A stretch of DNA of 64,000 nucleotides from Megaustenia siamemsis (GCA_032433765.1 JAVIAB010000101.1:67292640-67356639), one strand, 5' to 3'; shown: positions 46,400-56,854, numbered from the stretch's first letter. Numbers and translations are program-made. The notes: generated from the sequence alone by a model not told the origin.

Positions 46400-47645
46400 A
46401 CAATATCAAGTTTGATATTTGCCCTAGCTGTTTTGTTACTTCTGTAAATATACAATATTGTGTTTACTGTCTTCTGTGCTTTGATCTTTAGTTTCCAGGT
46501 ATTACACTATTCTTCTAATCGTCTGAGATCTTTATTTAGTTGTGATTCTGCTATCTTAATGTTTGCGCTGTTATGCCAGATAACTAGGTCATCGGTATAA
46601 AATATTTGTGTTATTAATCATGGTTTAGGCCAGGTCCTTTATGTACAATAAAAAAGAGGAAGCAGTTAAGTGGTGATCCCTGTGGTAGCCACTTCTAGAA
46701 CCTATTTGTCTGATATAGAGTCATTTAATTTGTTTTAAAACGCCCTGTTGATTAGGATGTTTTCGACCCATGTGTACAATTAGTCATGTATTCCAACGTC
46801 TCTCATCGTCAACAGGAGTCCTTACAGACAGACTAGATCGTATGCTTGCTGTACAAGTCAACTATGACGGCTAGAGTGTGTAGTTTCTGTCAGACTAGAT
46901 CGTATGCTTGCTGTACAAGTCAACTATGAAAGCTAGTGTGTGTAGTTTCTGTCAGACTAGATCGTGTGCTTGCTGTACAAGCCAACTATGACGGCTAAAG
47001 TGTGTTGTTTCTGTCAGACTAAATCGTATGCTTGCTGTACAAGTCAACTATGACGGCTAAAGTGTGTAGTTTCTGTCAGACTAGATCGTATGCTTGCTGT
47101 ACAAGTCAACTATGACGGCTAAAGTGTGTAGTTTCTGTCAGACTAGATCGTATGCTTGCTGTACAAGTCAACTATGACGGCTAGTGTGTGTTGTTTCTGT
47201 CAGACTAGATCGTATACTTGCTGTACAAGTCAACTATGACGGCTAGTGTGTGTAGTTTCTGTCAGACTAGATCGTATACTTGCTGTACAAGTCAACTATG
47301 ACGGCTAGTGTGTGTTGTTTCTGTCAGACTAGATCGTATACTTGCTGTACAAGTCAACTATGACGGCTAGTGTGTGTAGTTTCTGTCAGACTAGATCGTA
47401 TACTTGCTGTACAAGTCAACTATGACGGCTAAAGTGTTTCTTCTGGAATGCACCACGGACTTGCTGCATTAACGTGAATATTTGGTCTTCTACTTTATTA
47501 CCTGCAATAAATCCAGCAAGTTCATGGCACATATTATTAGAGGCTTCCACATACCAATCTAGTCTGTTGTTGATCATACTCTCAGCACTTTGTCCTGTCA
47601 GGTCAAATGTGGCGATGTAAGGGCGTTATCAAGGAAGCTAAAGAA
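46400..47645 (-). mobile_element. RNase H-type LINE RT fragment split by a 62-bp array, unit 2
   Basis: Duplicate of 42430-44280; GLLLTMRDVGIH-like and the degenerate catalytic block are visible on minus. Confidence 0.8.
46815..47430 (-). repeat. Minisatellite, 62-bp unit, about 10 copies (unit 2)
   Basis: Same unit as 42840-44075, more homogeneous. Confidence 0.95.
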
Positions 47646-48097
47646 GTTCCAACCAACACAAAACGTTGTCGTCACCTGGCGACTACACGCTGGGAGGGGG
47701 TTGGGGTGGATAAACTGACAGTTGTATCGTGGCACTTTAAGACTTGTCTTTTTGTGGACAGTTATACAGCTTAAACAATTCTCTTTTGTACTAGCTAACA
47801 TAAACTCTAACTGCTCTACATAACATTACTATCATTATTTAGAAAGACCTCATCACTGTGGCCAATCTTGGTTTGTGATCTAATTATCCTGAATTCGCTT
47901 CTACTAATCATGAGCACTAAAAAAACCACTAAACTACTTGTTTCATCTTAACCGATACATTAGAATAGATTAAACGGAATATATACAATATGTTTATACC
48001 TTGTATAAGACTTCTAATATCATTAATTGGCTAGATTGGCGATAACAATAAATAATGTTGTTTTAAATAGTTTTATAGCGAAATAATATCTTCTTAG

Positions 48098-48127
48098 ATT
48101 TTAGCTACGTTGGCAGGAATGACGGCG
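48098..48127 (+). CDS. Putative micro-exon, 30 bp (ILATLAGMTA)
   Basis: Acceptor AATATCTTCTTAG, 30 bp, donor GTAAGTATT. Phase 0 reads ILATLAGMTA; phase +1 has TAG. Later AGs at 48104 and 48116 are alternative acceptors. Start and acceptor resemble 54159-54188. Confidence 0.45.
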
Positions 48128-48165
48128 GTAAGTATTATGACTAAGACATGCAATTCATTAAAAAA

Positions 48166-48536
48166 TTTCATTTTTTTAAAGTTGCAATGCTTGAAACGAC
48201 ATAGGGGCATCGGTAGCCTAGTTGGGAAAACCATCCGACTGGACTACTGACGTTCGGACAAGCGGTGTTCGATTCCTACTGCGAGCAGTGTGAATTGTAC
48301 TCGTCATTGGAAACAAAAACCCCACGGTCTACCCAGCCGTTGGCAGAAATGGGTACCAGGGTATTACCCTGGGAAAGTGAGGAATGTTGCCTCGCATCTG
48401 AGTTTAGATGCTTGAGGCGACATGAGGCGACACTATACAGAATTCTCAGTGCATTTCTGGATAGGCGGCCGAGCACACATGGTTGTAAACTCGCGTGCTA
48501 AGACGCCGGTTCAAGTCTTGTACTTTACCTTTACCT
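48166..48536 (+). mobile_element. tRNA-derived SINE, family A (copy 2) with 13-bp TSD and extra 5' bases
   Basis: A box TAGCCTAGTTGG near 48213, B box GTGTTCGATTCC near 48266, tail TTTACCTTTACC. ATTCATTAAAAAA at 48153-48165 and 48537-48549 bounds the insertion. This leaves about 40 bp ahead of the tRNA head, including GCAATGCTTGAAACGACAT, which itself resembles an internal SINE segment. Confidence 0.88.
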
Positions 48537-48774
48537 ATTCATTAAAAAAAAAAGAATTGTATGAATTATGAGTAATTACTGTTTTTTTTTAAATTGGCAA
48601 ATGTCAGTATTTCGTAACATCAACAGTTGGAACAGTCGCAACGTGTATTTATGTTTTGTTTGTGAAGAAAGCTTACAACAGCAAAGGCAATCTTTCATTA
48701 TCAGTCAGTGCCACAAGATAGCTGGACGATAGTTAAACATTGAGTTTGTTGTTCTTGTTATTATTGTGTGTCCA

Positions 48775-48987
48775 GCGGCATGTGAGCTGGCTCCCTTCGA
48801 CCCAATGCCACGTAGTGGTATCAGCAGGTATTTCTGAGTTACCTTACAGTTCCGTACAAGGTGTTACATTTATCTGGCCTTGTAGGAAGTGGAGTTGCTC
48901 TAATATCGGTTAGCTTTTGGACAATCAAAAAGACGATGTTCTACTGTTTCATGTGAGTGTTCACAGAGTATGTGTGTTGGAGTTTGG
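48775..48987 (-). mobile_element. RNase H-type LINE (second family) C-terminus, 3' part, split by a SINE
   Basis: The minus strand reads RNQTPTHILCEHSHETVEH, then LFDCPKANRY and a 3' region ending LRGIGSKGAS. Interrupted by the family-A SINE at 48999. Confidence 0.85.
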
Positions 48988-48998
48988 TTTCGCTGTAT

Positions 48999-49333
48999 GG
49001 GACATCGGTAGACTAGTTGGAAAATACACCCGACAGGGCAACTGACGTACGGACAATCCGTGTTCGATTCCAGCTGGAACCAGTGAGAATTGTACTCGTA
49101 GTTAGAAAAAAGGACAATATCCCCGCGGTCGACCCAGCCGCTGGCAGAAATGGGTACTAGGGCATAGTATTCTGGGACGGTGAGGACTGCCACCTCGCAT
49201 TGTGAGTTTCAATGCTTGAAGCGACATAATCCAGATGTCTCTGAACACTTCTTGATAGGCGGCCGCGCACAATCAGGTGAACACTCCTGTGCGTGCTTAG
49301 ACCCCGACTCACGTTTCGTACTTTACCTTTACC
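48999..49333 (+). mobile_element. tRNA-derived SINE, family A (copy 3), 11-bp TSD
   Basis: Head GGACATCGGTAGACTAGTTG, B box GTGTTCGATTCCAGC, (TTTACC)n tail. Flanks TTTCGCTGTAT (48988-48998) and TTTCGTTGTAT (49334-49344), one mismatch. Inserted into the LINE. Confidence 0.92.
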
Positions 49334-49342
49334 TTTCGTTGT

Positions 49343-49492
49343 ATTCTATTGATGTGATTGTACTGTAGTACATAACCGGGTCTTAGGCGAACATTCTATT
49401 GATGTGATTGTACGGTAGTACATAACCGGGTCTTAGGCTGAACATTCTATTGATGTGATTGTACGGTAGTACATAACCGGCTTACAGTCTGA
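49343..49492 (-). repeat. Tandem triplication, about 51-bp unit, inside LINE C-terminus
   Basis: ATTCTATTGATGTGATTGTA starts at 49343, 49393 and 49444. The unit encodes the RLRxGYVLLQYNHIN segment on minus. Confidence 0.9.
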
Positions 49493-49560
49493 AAATTATA
49501 ATTAGGTCTCCTCTTTCTCGTACTTTGTCTCTGTGGGGGTTTGACCTCGGGGTGCATTTA
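49345..49560 (-). mobile_element. RNase H-type LINE (second family) C-terminus, 5' part
   Basis: Minus-strand RLRPGYVLLQYNHINRIQ joins onto RNQTPTH across the SINE. A preceding IIIFRL segment is near 49500. Part of it is triplicated. Confidence 0.75.
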
Positions 49561-50234
49561 AAACTTGCACTCCCTGTCTTTCCCGTAACCTATCTATTCA
49601 TCCACTCTTCTCTACTGTTGTGGTTTATAATTTATTTGGACGTACTTAATACGATCGTGGAGTGTGAAAATATGCCTATCTGGATCATCCCTTAGCGAAT
49701 GTTTCAGCCTTATCATTTATGCTATGGGGGAGTCTCATTCAATCCACTACTTTACTAAACTTATTTCGTGTGTATTTTATATACCCCCTCATGGGTTGGT
49801 AGAAGTCTCCAAATGTCATGAATTACTTTAGGAAATTGTCGAGAGAGCACAGCCCACGCCTCTCTGATCACTACAAAGATTCGGAAGGTTCCACCAAATG
49901 GCGCAAATGACAATAACGTGAACGTTAGAGCCGACAGATGTTACCACCGGATTTATATCAATATAATTTGTTTTGTTAAATAGACGATTCCTTCAGACTT
50001 CTAATGAGTGAAGACTCATTTTTACAAAGTTGTAACAGGTTTCCTGGATAAAATTATAAATATTCGATTGGGGGAAAAAACGCGATGATGCGTTTTTTTT
50101 TTTTAATTTAATATATATATATAATAATTGTAACATATTAGGGAATCGAGGAATCGAATCTCACAACCCCATATATAGCACACGGACCACATACATGTAC
50201 AAGTAGTTCACATGTGTTTTATACCCAGGCCATT

Positions 50235-50578
50235 TAAAGTCGGGGACTGAGTAGTCTAGATGTACGACATAGATCTCAGGGAAGGAACAGACCCGTGTTC
50301 AAAACCCATTAGAAGAGGTTGTGATTTTGGTAAAAATAGAAAACAGGAGGTTCCGTGTGCATTCGCGCACGTTAAAGAACTCGTGATAGTTAGAATCGAA
50401 AACAGTGGACCATAATGTTGCCGGGGTAAAATTGTCAGCAGGAAACTACCCACACCGTGGATCCGGAGCTACGGAGTTGGTGCACATGGACTTGGATTCT
50501 CCTGGGATTTTCGCGTCGGGATATTGGAGCACCAATGAATTCTTCTGGTGTGTAGTGATGATGTTTAAAACAACGAAC
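50235..50578 (+). mobile_element. tRNA-like SINE, family D (copy 2)
   Basis: Possible B box GTGTTCAAAACCC near 50292, then the shared GTGCATTCGCGCACGTTAAA and AAAATTGTCAGCAGGAAACT blocks. Confidence 0.7.
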
Positions 50579-50589
50579 AAAAAACAATT

Positions 50590-50975
50590 CATCATCATCA
50601 TCATGTACCCTGCCGGTTGGCGTAGGCGATCATGTCCCTCCACAATCCTCTATCTACAGTGCATCGTATCAGTTCTGTCGCCGACTGCCTCCATGCCATG
50701 ACACCAAGCCATCCAGTATTTTCTCTCTTTGTCGTCCGCGATCTCTCTTTCCTTTTATTTTGCCAGTTGTAACCAAGTATTCCAACTTTCCTCTTCTCAT
50801 GATGTGCCCGAAAAATGTTGATTGCTTCTTTCTGATGTTTTTTAAGAGCTCCCTTTTTGTGTTGGCCTCTTTGAGAACTTCCTCATTGGTCTTTTTATCT
50901 GTCCAGGGAACTTTCCACATTCTTCTGAGAAATCGCATCTCTGTGGCCTCTAATCGTCTTTTCATTTGTGAAAAA
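50590..50975 (-). mobile_element. RTE-like LINE 3' fragment (family 3), 11-bp TSD
   Basis: The minus strand is open over MKRRLEATEMRFLRRMWKV to KILDGLVSWHG. The 3' end is CATCATCATCATGTACCCTG on plus. AAAAAACAATT at 50579-50589 and 50976-50986 is the target-site duplication. Confidence 0.93.
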
Positions 50976-51544
50976 AAAAAACAATTACAATATTAAAATG
51001 TCCCTTTTAATGTGTTGTGGATAAACCCAGTCTTGTGGTGGGTGCACGTTTTTGGCTGCAGGTAAAACTTGATCCTTCCCGAGCCGTTAGACGTCACATA
51101 GGACTTGTTTATCACCACCCATCTCTATTCTCAGTGAGATTGTCGATCCTATCTAATGAGTCCATGCCTGCCAACCATGTCTCTCTTATACATTTATTGT
51201 CTCACTGGGTCTTCCTCTTTTTTTTGTGTCCCGATGTTTCCAATAGAAGAGCCTGTTTTGGAATTCTCCTGTTGTCTCGTCTCTAGCTAGTGTTTCAAAG
51301 ACGCTATAGTCTGGAGCAATCTAAAAATGAACAATCAAATATGAAAAAAAAAACAAGAAAAAAATTAACTAAGAAGCGCTTTATATATATACACATATAT
51401 TATATCGCTTTTTTACTTGATCGTGTATGATTTAGAGAGAAAATATGGAACAAAAAAGCTAAAACACGTGTTATAAGATACATTTATATAATGCAATGAC
51501 AAACGCATTATAAAAAAAATATGTACGTGATACACATATACTCC

Positions 51545-51975
51545 AATGTTAAGTCAGTTTGATTATATAGCTGTGGAACATGGAGAACAATTAAAATCAC
51601 AATCATGAAGATACATACTTTCATTAATGGATGCATACGCAGAATAAAAGGATGGAAATGGCAGGACAAAACCACTAACATAGAATTATGGAAATATGCC
51701 AGTCAAATACCAGTGGATAAAGAGATACACCGAAGACGATGGCGCTGGATAGGATACATACTACGGAAACCAACTGAGAGTATTGCACAACAGGCACTTT
51801 TTTGGAATCCCCAGGTAAAAAGACAAAGAGGAAGACCAAGGAATTCATGGAGAAGACAGATAGAAGCTGGGATCAAGATGATGGGGAAGGCATGGAGCGA
51901 TCTTAAAAGAATGACAAGAAACAGAACGGCTTGTAAAGTGTTTGTTGAAGACCTATACTCCACAGGGAGCTGAAA
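51545..51975 (+). mobile_element. RTE-like LINE C-terminus (family 6)
   Basis: GTWRTIKITIMKIHTFINGC, KEIHRRRWRWIGYILRKPTE, KRQRGRPRNSWRR and NRTACKVFVEDLYS follow the usual C-terminal order of RTE proteins. The terminal 120 residues are open. RT itself is absent. Confidence 0.85.
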
Positions 51976-52239
51976 GGTAGAAGAGGAAGAAGATACATAT
52001 TTAAAAAGCTGTAATTATTTGGATAACATTTGCGCATTCAGGAAAAATGTGTCAGTGATTTTACATGCAAATATCACAAGAAAACATATGTCCTCATTGT
52101 TGCAAAAAAAAAGTGTATTATAATGCGCAATATACTATTTTCTCTATAAGATGCGTTGGACTATACATGATGTAAGTATTAAAATAAACTATGTATTGTC
52201 TGTCAAGAGAACATTAGTCTCTTTGCATAGTGAAAGTGA

Positions 52240-52560
52240 TAGTCGAAGACCCGGTATCACTGCAAACGAATTATAATCCATAATTGCTCAACCGCCTGTG
52301 CCAGTGGAATCATCCGAATTAACATCTCATCTCATTGAAGGATTTAAACAAAGAAAGACAGCTGCAGTCCCCATTACAGCAACCGCACCACACGCGAAAA
52401 GACATAAGGCGACATCGCACCGAAAGTGAACTGAGCTGAATTGTCCCTCGTCATATGATCTCATCATTCATCATAAGCAATCGGAATATCGAAACACGAT
52501 CCGAATGAAAATCACAGCTTACGGTGGACGCAGAATACTAAACTCAATAGTTTATTTGTA
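52240..52560 (+). repeat. Dispersed repeat E (copy 2)
   Basis: Closest to 56405-56840; carries CATCTCATCTCATTGAAGGA and AAGACATAAGGCGACATCGC. Confidence 0.7.
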
Positions 52561-52634
52561 TACGTCCCTTTAATATACACTAATAATTGAACAAATGTAC
52601 AAATACAATAGTTATCTTAACTGGTGAATTTATC

Positions 52635-53275
52635 AGTTTAGAAAACATAGTACGTGTCTATAGTCTAACTATAGAAGGCAGACAACTAAAACGAGTAGAG
52701 GAATTCAAATACCTAGGAAGTCTAATGACAAACGATAATTCTCAAACAGCAGAGATAGAATCAAGATGTAACAAAGCTTGTCAAATCATTGGACAGTTAT
52801 CACCACTATTGTCCAACAAGGAAATAACTCTGGAGACAAAACGAGAACTATACAATACAATCTTCATTCCAACGTTGTGCTACCAATGCCAGACCTGGAC
52901 CCTAGATGCAAGAACAATAAGGAAATAACCTCTACATAGATGAAATGTGTTAGACGAATGACAGGAAACAGTCTGAGAGATAAGATTAGAAATGAAGAAC
53001 TGAGGAAAAAAAGCTAGGAATAGCCCCCACCATAGAATATATAAGGAAACAACAGATACAATGGTTTGGCCACGTGACAAGGCAGAAAGAACAAAACACA
53101 ACACAACGAGCCTTCAACAAACGTTGTGAGAACACCAGACCCAAGGATCGACCACGAAAAAGATGGGTCGATGGAATATTAGAAGCACTAGGAAACATAA
53201 CAGCAGCAGAGACGAATAGAAGAGCAAAAGACCGCAAATTATATATCCCCTCGACTCTAAAAGGTAGATGAGGAA
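52635..53275 (+). mobile_element. RTE-like LINE C-terminus (family 4), two frames
   Basis: VEEFKYLGSLMTNDNSQTAE, ETKRELYNTIFIPTLCYQCQ, then frame changes to TEMKCVRRMTGNSLRDKI and IQWFGHVTRQKEQN, ending RPRKRWVDGILEALGN. It is followed directly by a TGAG-type array. Confidence 0.88.
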
Positions 53276-53299
53276 GGAAAGAGAGGAAGAGGAGTACGT

Positions 53300-53840
53300 G
53301 TCTGAATGTGTGGGTGAATGAGTGATTGAATAGGTCATTGAGTGATTGGGTGAGTGATTGACTAAGTAAGTAATTGTATGAGCGACTGAGTTACTTAGTG
53401 AGTGATTAATTGAGTAAGTGACTGAGTTTATGAATGTGTGAACGACACATTTACTTAGTGAGTGAATAATTGAGTGAGTGACGGAGATAGTGATTGATGA
53501 ACTACTGAGTTACTTATTATGTGAGTGATTGAATGACTTTAAACTGAGTGATTTAGTAAGAGGCTGAGTGAGCGACTGACTTAATGAGTTATTGAAAGAG
53601 TGATTGAGTGCGCGAGTGAGTGACTGAGAGACTGAGCGAGTGAGTGATTGAATGGGCGAGTGAATCATTGAGTGAGCCCTTGAGTGAGTGAGTGAGTGAG
53701 TGAGTAGTGAGAGACTGAGTGAGTTCCAATGAAGCAGTGAGCGACTGAGTTATTGAGTTGTGATTGAGTGAGCGAGTAAGTAAGTTAGTGATTGAATGAG
53801 TTAATGAGTTAATAAGTGAGAAAGCAAGTGAGTAATCTCT
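53300..53840. repeat. Degenerate tetranucleotide-based array (GAGT/GATT)n
   Basis: TGAGTGAGTGATTGAGTGAC-type sequence over 540 bp. Starts about 25 bp after the RTE 3' end. Confidence 0.93.
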
Positions 53841-54158
53841 AAATGCCAAATATTTCAGTGTTGTACGAAATACCTACATTTGCGAACAACTTGATATGAG
53901 CAAATGATTGTGTAAATTGGTCTACATATCACTGTTCGTTAATGGTTTGATTATCCCCATCGCGCATCGAACAAGATCTTCCCAGAGAGAAAAGATAAAC
54001 TGTTTTACAGGTCTTCTCACATTCTCTACGTAGCTCTCATAAACTCAGGCTACACCCATTTTTATCAAGGAGTGTGAACATGGATTATGGAATAACGTTT
54101 CACTTATTTCGTCAACAAAACATTTCTTTTCAAACTGAAAACATTTATATCCTCTTAG

Positions 54159-54188
54159 ATTTACAAATATTCACATTCTACTGAACTT
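54159..54188 (+). CDS. Putative micro-exon, 30 bp (IYKYSHSTEL)
   Basis: Acceptor TTTATATCCTCTTAG, 30 bp, donor GTAAGT. Phase 0 reads IYKYSHSTEL; phase +2 ends in a stop. Confidence 0.55.
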
Positions 54189-54599
54189 GTAAGTAAAATA
54201 ATCAAGAACTCAAGTAAATCAGATATCAAATAATGGCATAAATATAAAACAAATTGTTATTTCTTGTTGTTTTGTATCATGTGATGTTATCTATTATTAA
54301 GAATAACTGTTTATCTCTCATGCATATATTAAAGAAGATATTACTGGCGTGCGTGAAAAAAAACAAAACACAAATATTGTATCACCAACAGTCCGATTCC
54401 ATGACAACAAACTAGATAACTATAGTACTATGAGATCAGTATATGTTGAGATTAACGATACAAGTTATGTCAGAATGTCCCCGAGAGAACTACTTAATCT
54501 GACTTAACAACCCTCAGTTTACACAAATACTACTGTCGGCATATCTATAGGCAGTATATTGCGTATATATGTAGGTAGTGTTGCCAGTATTATCGTTTA

Positions 54600-54695
54600 G
54601 ATTTATATTGCATCAGATTTATATTGCATCAGATTTATATTGCATCAGATTTATAATGCATCAGATTTATAATGCATCCGATTTATAAAGCATCA
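54600..54695. repeat. Minisatellite, 16-bp unit, 6 copies
   Basis: ATTTATATTGCATCAG with terminal copies mutated to ATAATGC and ATAAAGC. Confidence 0.93.
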
Positions 54696-55009
54696 TACAT
54701 TTATTATGAATATATAAAACAATGTGTAAGACAAGATTGTTCTCTCTCGGTGGATATGCTAACACTTTATTGAGAAAATAGTAGACAACATTAGATGAAA
54801 CCAACGGTCGCAACATAAGCTGCGATATACGGATGGCTCAGTCTCAGTAGCAGAGACAAATAATTAACTACAAGAAAAGAAAAACATAATAGTAAAAATA
54901 CAACAAAAAAGTTTCAGTGTGAATAGCAATATCACATACGTAACGGTTATATAAAAGAAACAATCATCACCACAATACAACATACAAATGAATAGGACAT
55001 ATCTGAAAC

Positions 55010-55604
55010 AAGTGCAACGCGTCAAATACTTGGGCACAATAATACCATTAGATGGAAAATTCAACACAGAAATGTAAAGTAGAATATCTTAGGCCAAAAT
55101 AGCATTTAAAAAAATGAAAAACATATTTTGCTATAAATCTATGTGAAAAGACCTCGGAAAGTAATTCATCGATGATATATCATGCCAATTTTATATAATC
55201 GATTAATGAATTGTAGGCAAACAAATGAAAAGATGATTAGAGACCACGGAGATGCGATTTCTCAAAATAATTCTGAGTGTTCCTTTGACAATTAGAAAGA
55301 TCAACGAGGAAATTCTAAAAATTAAAAAAAAACGAACACACCAAGTGAGCTACTTTAAAAACGTAAGAAAAAACGCAATGAACATTTTTTTCTGGGACAT
55401 CACGAGAAGAGGAAAATTGTAATACTTGGTTACATCTGTCAAAATACAGGGAAAGAGAGATCGCGGACGATAAAGAAAGAAAATACAAGATAGCTTCGTG
55501 TCATCGCATGGAAAACAAACAAGAGAATTGATACGATGCCATGTGGACAGGCTATTGTGGAAGAACATGATCGCCCATGACAACCTGTATGGCACATGAT
55601 GATG
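55010..55604 (+). mobile_element. RTE-like LINE 3' fragment (family 3), degenerate
   Basis: QRVKYLGTIIPLDGKFNTEM near 55020, KQMKR-LETTEMRFLK near 55220, and the 3' end ACCTGTATGGCACATGATGATG. Many stops. Confidence 0.8.
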
Positions 55605-55770
55605 CTGATGTGATGTTTCCCTACGAAACCGTTGTAGACTACACCAAGTGAATTACACATGATGATGCTGATATGATGTTTCTATACGAAACCGTTGTAG
55701 ACTACGCCAAGTGAACTACACATGATGTTGCTGATATGATGTTTCTCTACGAAACCGTTGTAGACTACAA
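55595..55770. repeat. Tandem repeat, 62-63 bp unit, 3 copies, starting at an RTE tail
   Basis: GAAACCGTTGTAGACTAC recurs at 55625, 55687 and 55750. The unit begins with ACATGATGATGCTGATATGA, i.e. with the RTE 3' terminus. Confidence 0.9.
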
Positions 55771-56081
55771 GTGCAAGTGAGCTTAGATTTCTGGGGACAC
55801 AACTACAGATTCTTAACGTCAATTCTGAATAACTTCTGATTTGAGTTCTGTTTGACACAAGACCAATCCCGTACAGAAAGGGAGAAACAATTATTGGATT
55901 TATATAATCGCGCTTACTACACTATAGCCAGCGTGTAACAAGATCTAGAACAGTCCACTATATCACCAAAAACTATTTGAATATCTCAGAATGTCTTTGA
56001 CTGTTGTTTGAGGTGTGGTGTATTTTTTGTGCAGTCAATGATTTCATTATATAAACATATTTTACTTATTTTCATTCGTAG

Positions 56082-56108
56082 AATACCTATCGAAAAAAAA
56101 TAGCAGTG
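56082..56108 (+). CDS. Putative micro-exon, 27 bp (NTYRKKIAV)
   Basis: Acceptor ACTTATTTTCATTCGTAG, 27 bp, donor GTAAGT. Phase 0 reads NTYRKKIAV; phase +1 hits TAG. The next candidate follows after a 213-bp intron. Confidence 0.5.
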
Positions 56109-56321
56109 GTAAGTAAAATGAATCAAGATGTTAAAGAAAGATAAGAACTACTAACATAAACTGTGACATGTTAAATACACATTTGTTTTCGTTACCACGA
56201 TAAAGATAATATACATAATACCTTACATTCTTCACTAGTCTCTTCAGTTTTTATAAATGAACGTTAATAGTTATGTTGAAAAAGAGTTATGTAAACTAAC
56301 ATCTGAAATGTTTTATTTTAG

Positions 56322-56342
56322 GCTGTAGAATTTGCTCGGCGT
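56322..56342 (+). CDS. Putative micro-exon, 21 bp (AVEFARR)
   Basis: Acceptor ATGTTTTATTTTAG, 21 bp, donor GTGAGT. Phase 0 reads AVEFARR; phase +1 has TAG. Confidence 0.5.
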
Positions 56343-56404
56343 GTGAGTAATAAATTATTTGAAGAAAAACTAATTGTTCCATTATAATTGTAGTTGTATT
56401 TAGT

Positions 56405-56840
56405 CAAGGTCCGGCATCACTGCAAGCGAATTAAAATCCATAATTGCTGAACCAGCCGTACCAGTGGAATCATACTAATTAATATTTCATCTCATTGAAG
56501 GATGCAAACAAAGAAAGGTATATGCAGTCCCCATCATCGCAGATACAGCACACGCCAAAAGACATAAGGGGTAACCGCACTGAAAGTGAAACCGCCAAGC
56601 TGCCTTTCGTCATACGATATCATCATTTATCGTAAACAATCGGAATATCGAAACACGATCCGGATGAAAAACACAGCTCGCGGTGTGCACATAGCACTAA
56701 ACTCAGTAGCTCCGGCAGCAAACCTGACTTGGAATACGAGAAAACTGCAAGAAGAACGACTTTTAAAACTTACCCTGAACGTTTCCTGTCGCCTATCCGC
56801 CATGGTGTGCGGAAGGCCGTTCAAGTCCGTCCCATTATAA
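56405..56840 (+). repeat. Dispersed repeat E (copy 3, longest)
   Basis: Extends through CTCCGGCAGCAAACCTGACT and GCCTATCCGCCATGG. The shared reading ITASELKSIIAEP and PVPVES is partly conserved with the other copies. Confidence 0.7.
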
Positions 56841-56854
56841 ACGTAAAACCAACC

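Larger units (their letters stand above)
44293..47648. repeat. Tandem segmental duplication, unit 2 (3.36 kb)
   Basis: Same order of contents as unit 1. It is shorter mainly because its 62-bp array has about 10 instead of about 20 copies. Divergence by eye is a few percent. Confidence 0.95.

Noticed and set aside
51000..51290. Coding-looking + frame (HPSLFSVRLSILSN region)
   Set aside because: Could be another LINE C-terminus, but no diagnostic motif was found.
53589..53849. Ser/Thr/His-rich ORF
   Set aside because: Antisense of a degenerate GAGT array.
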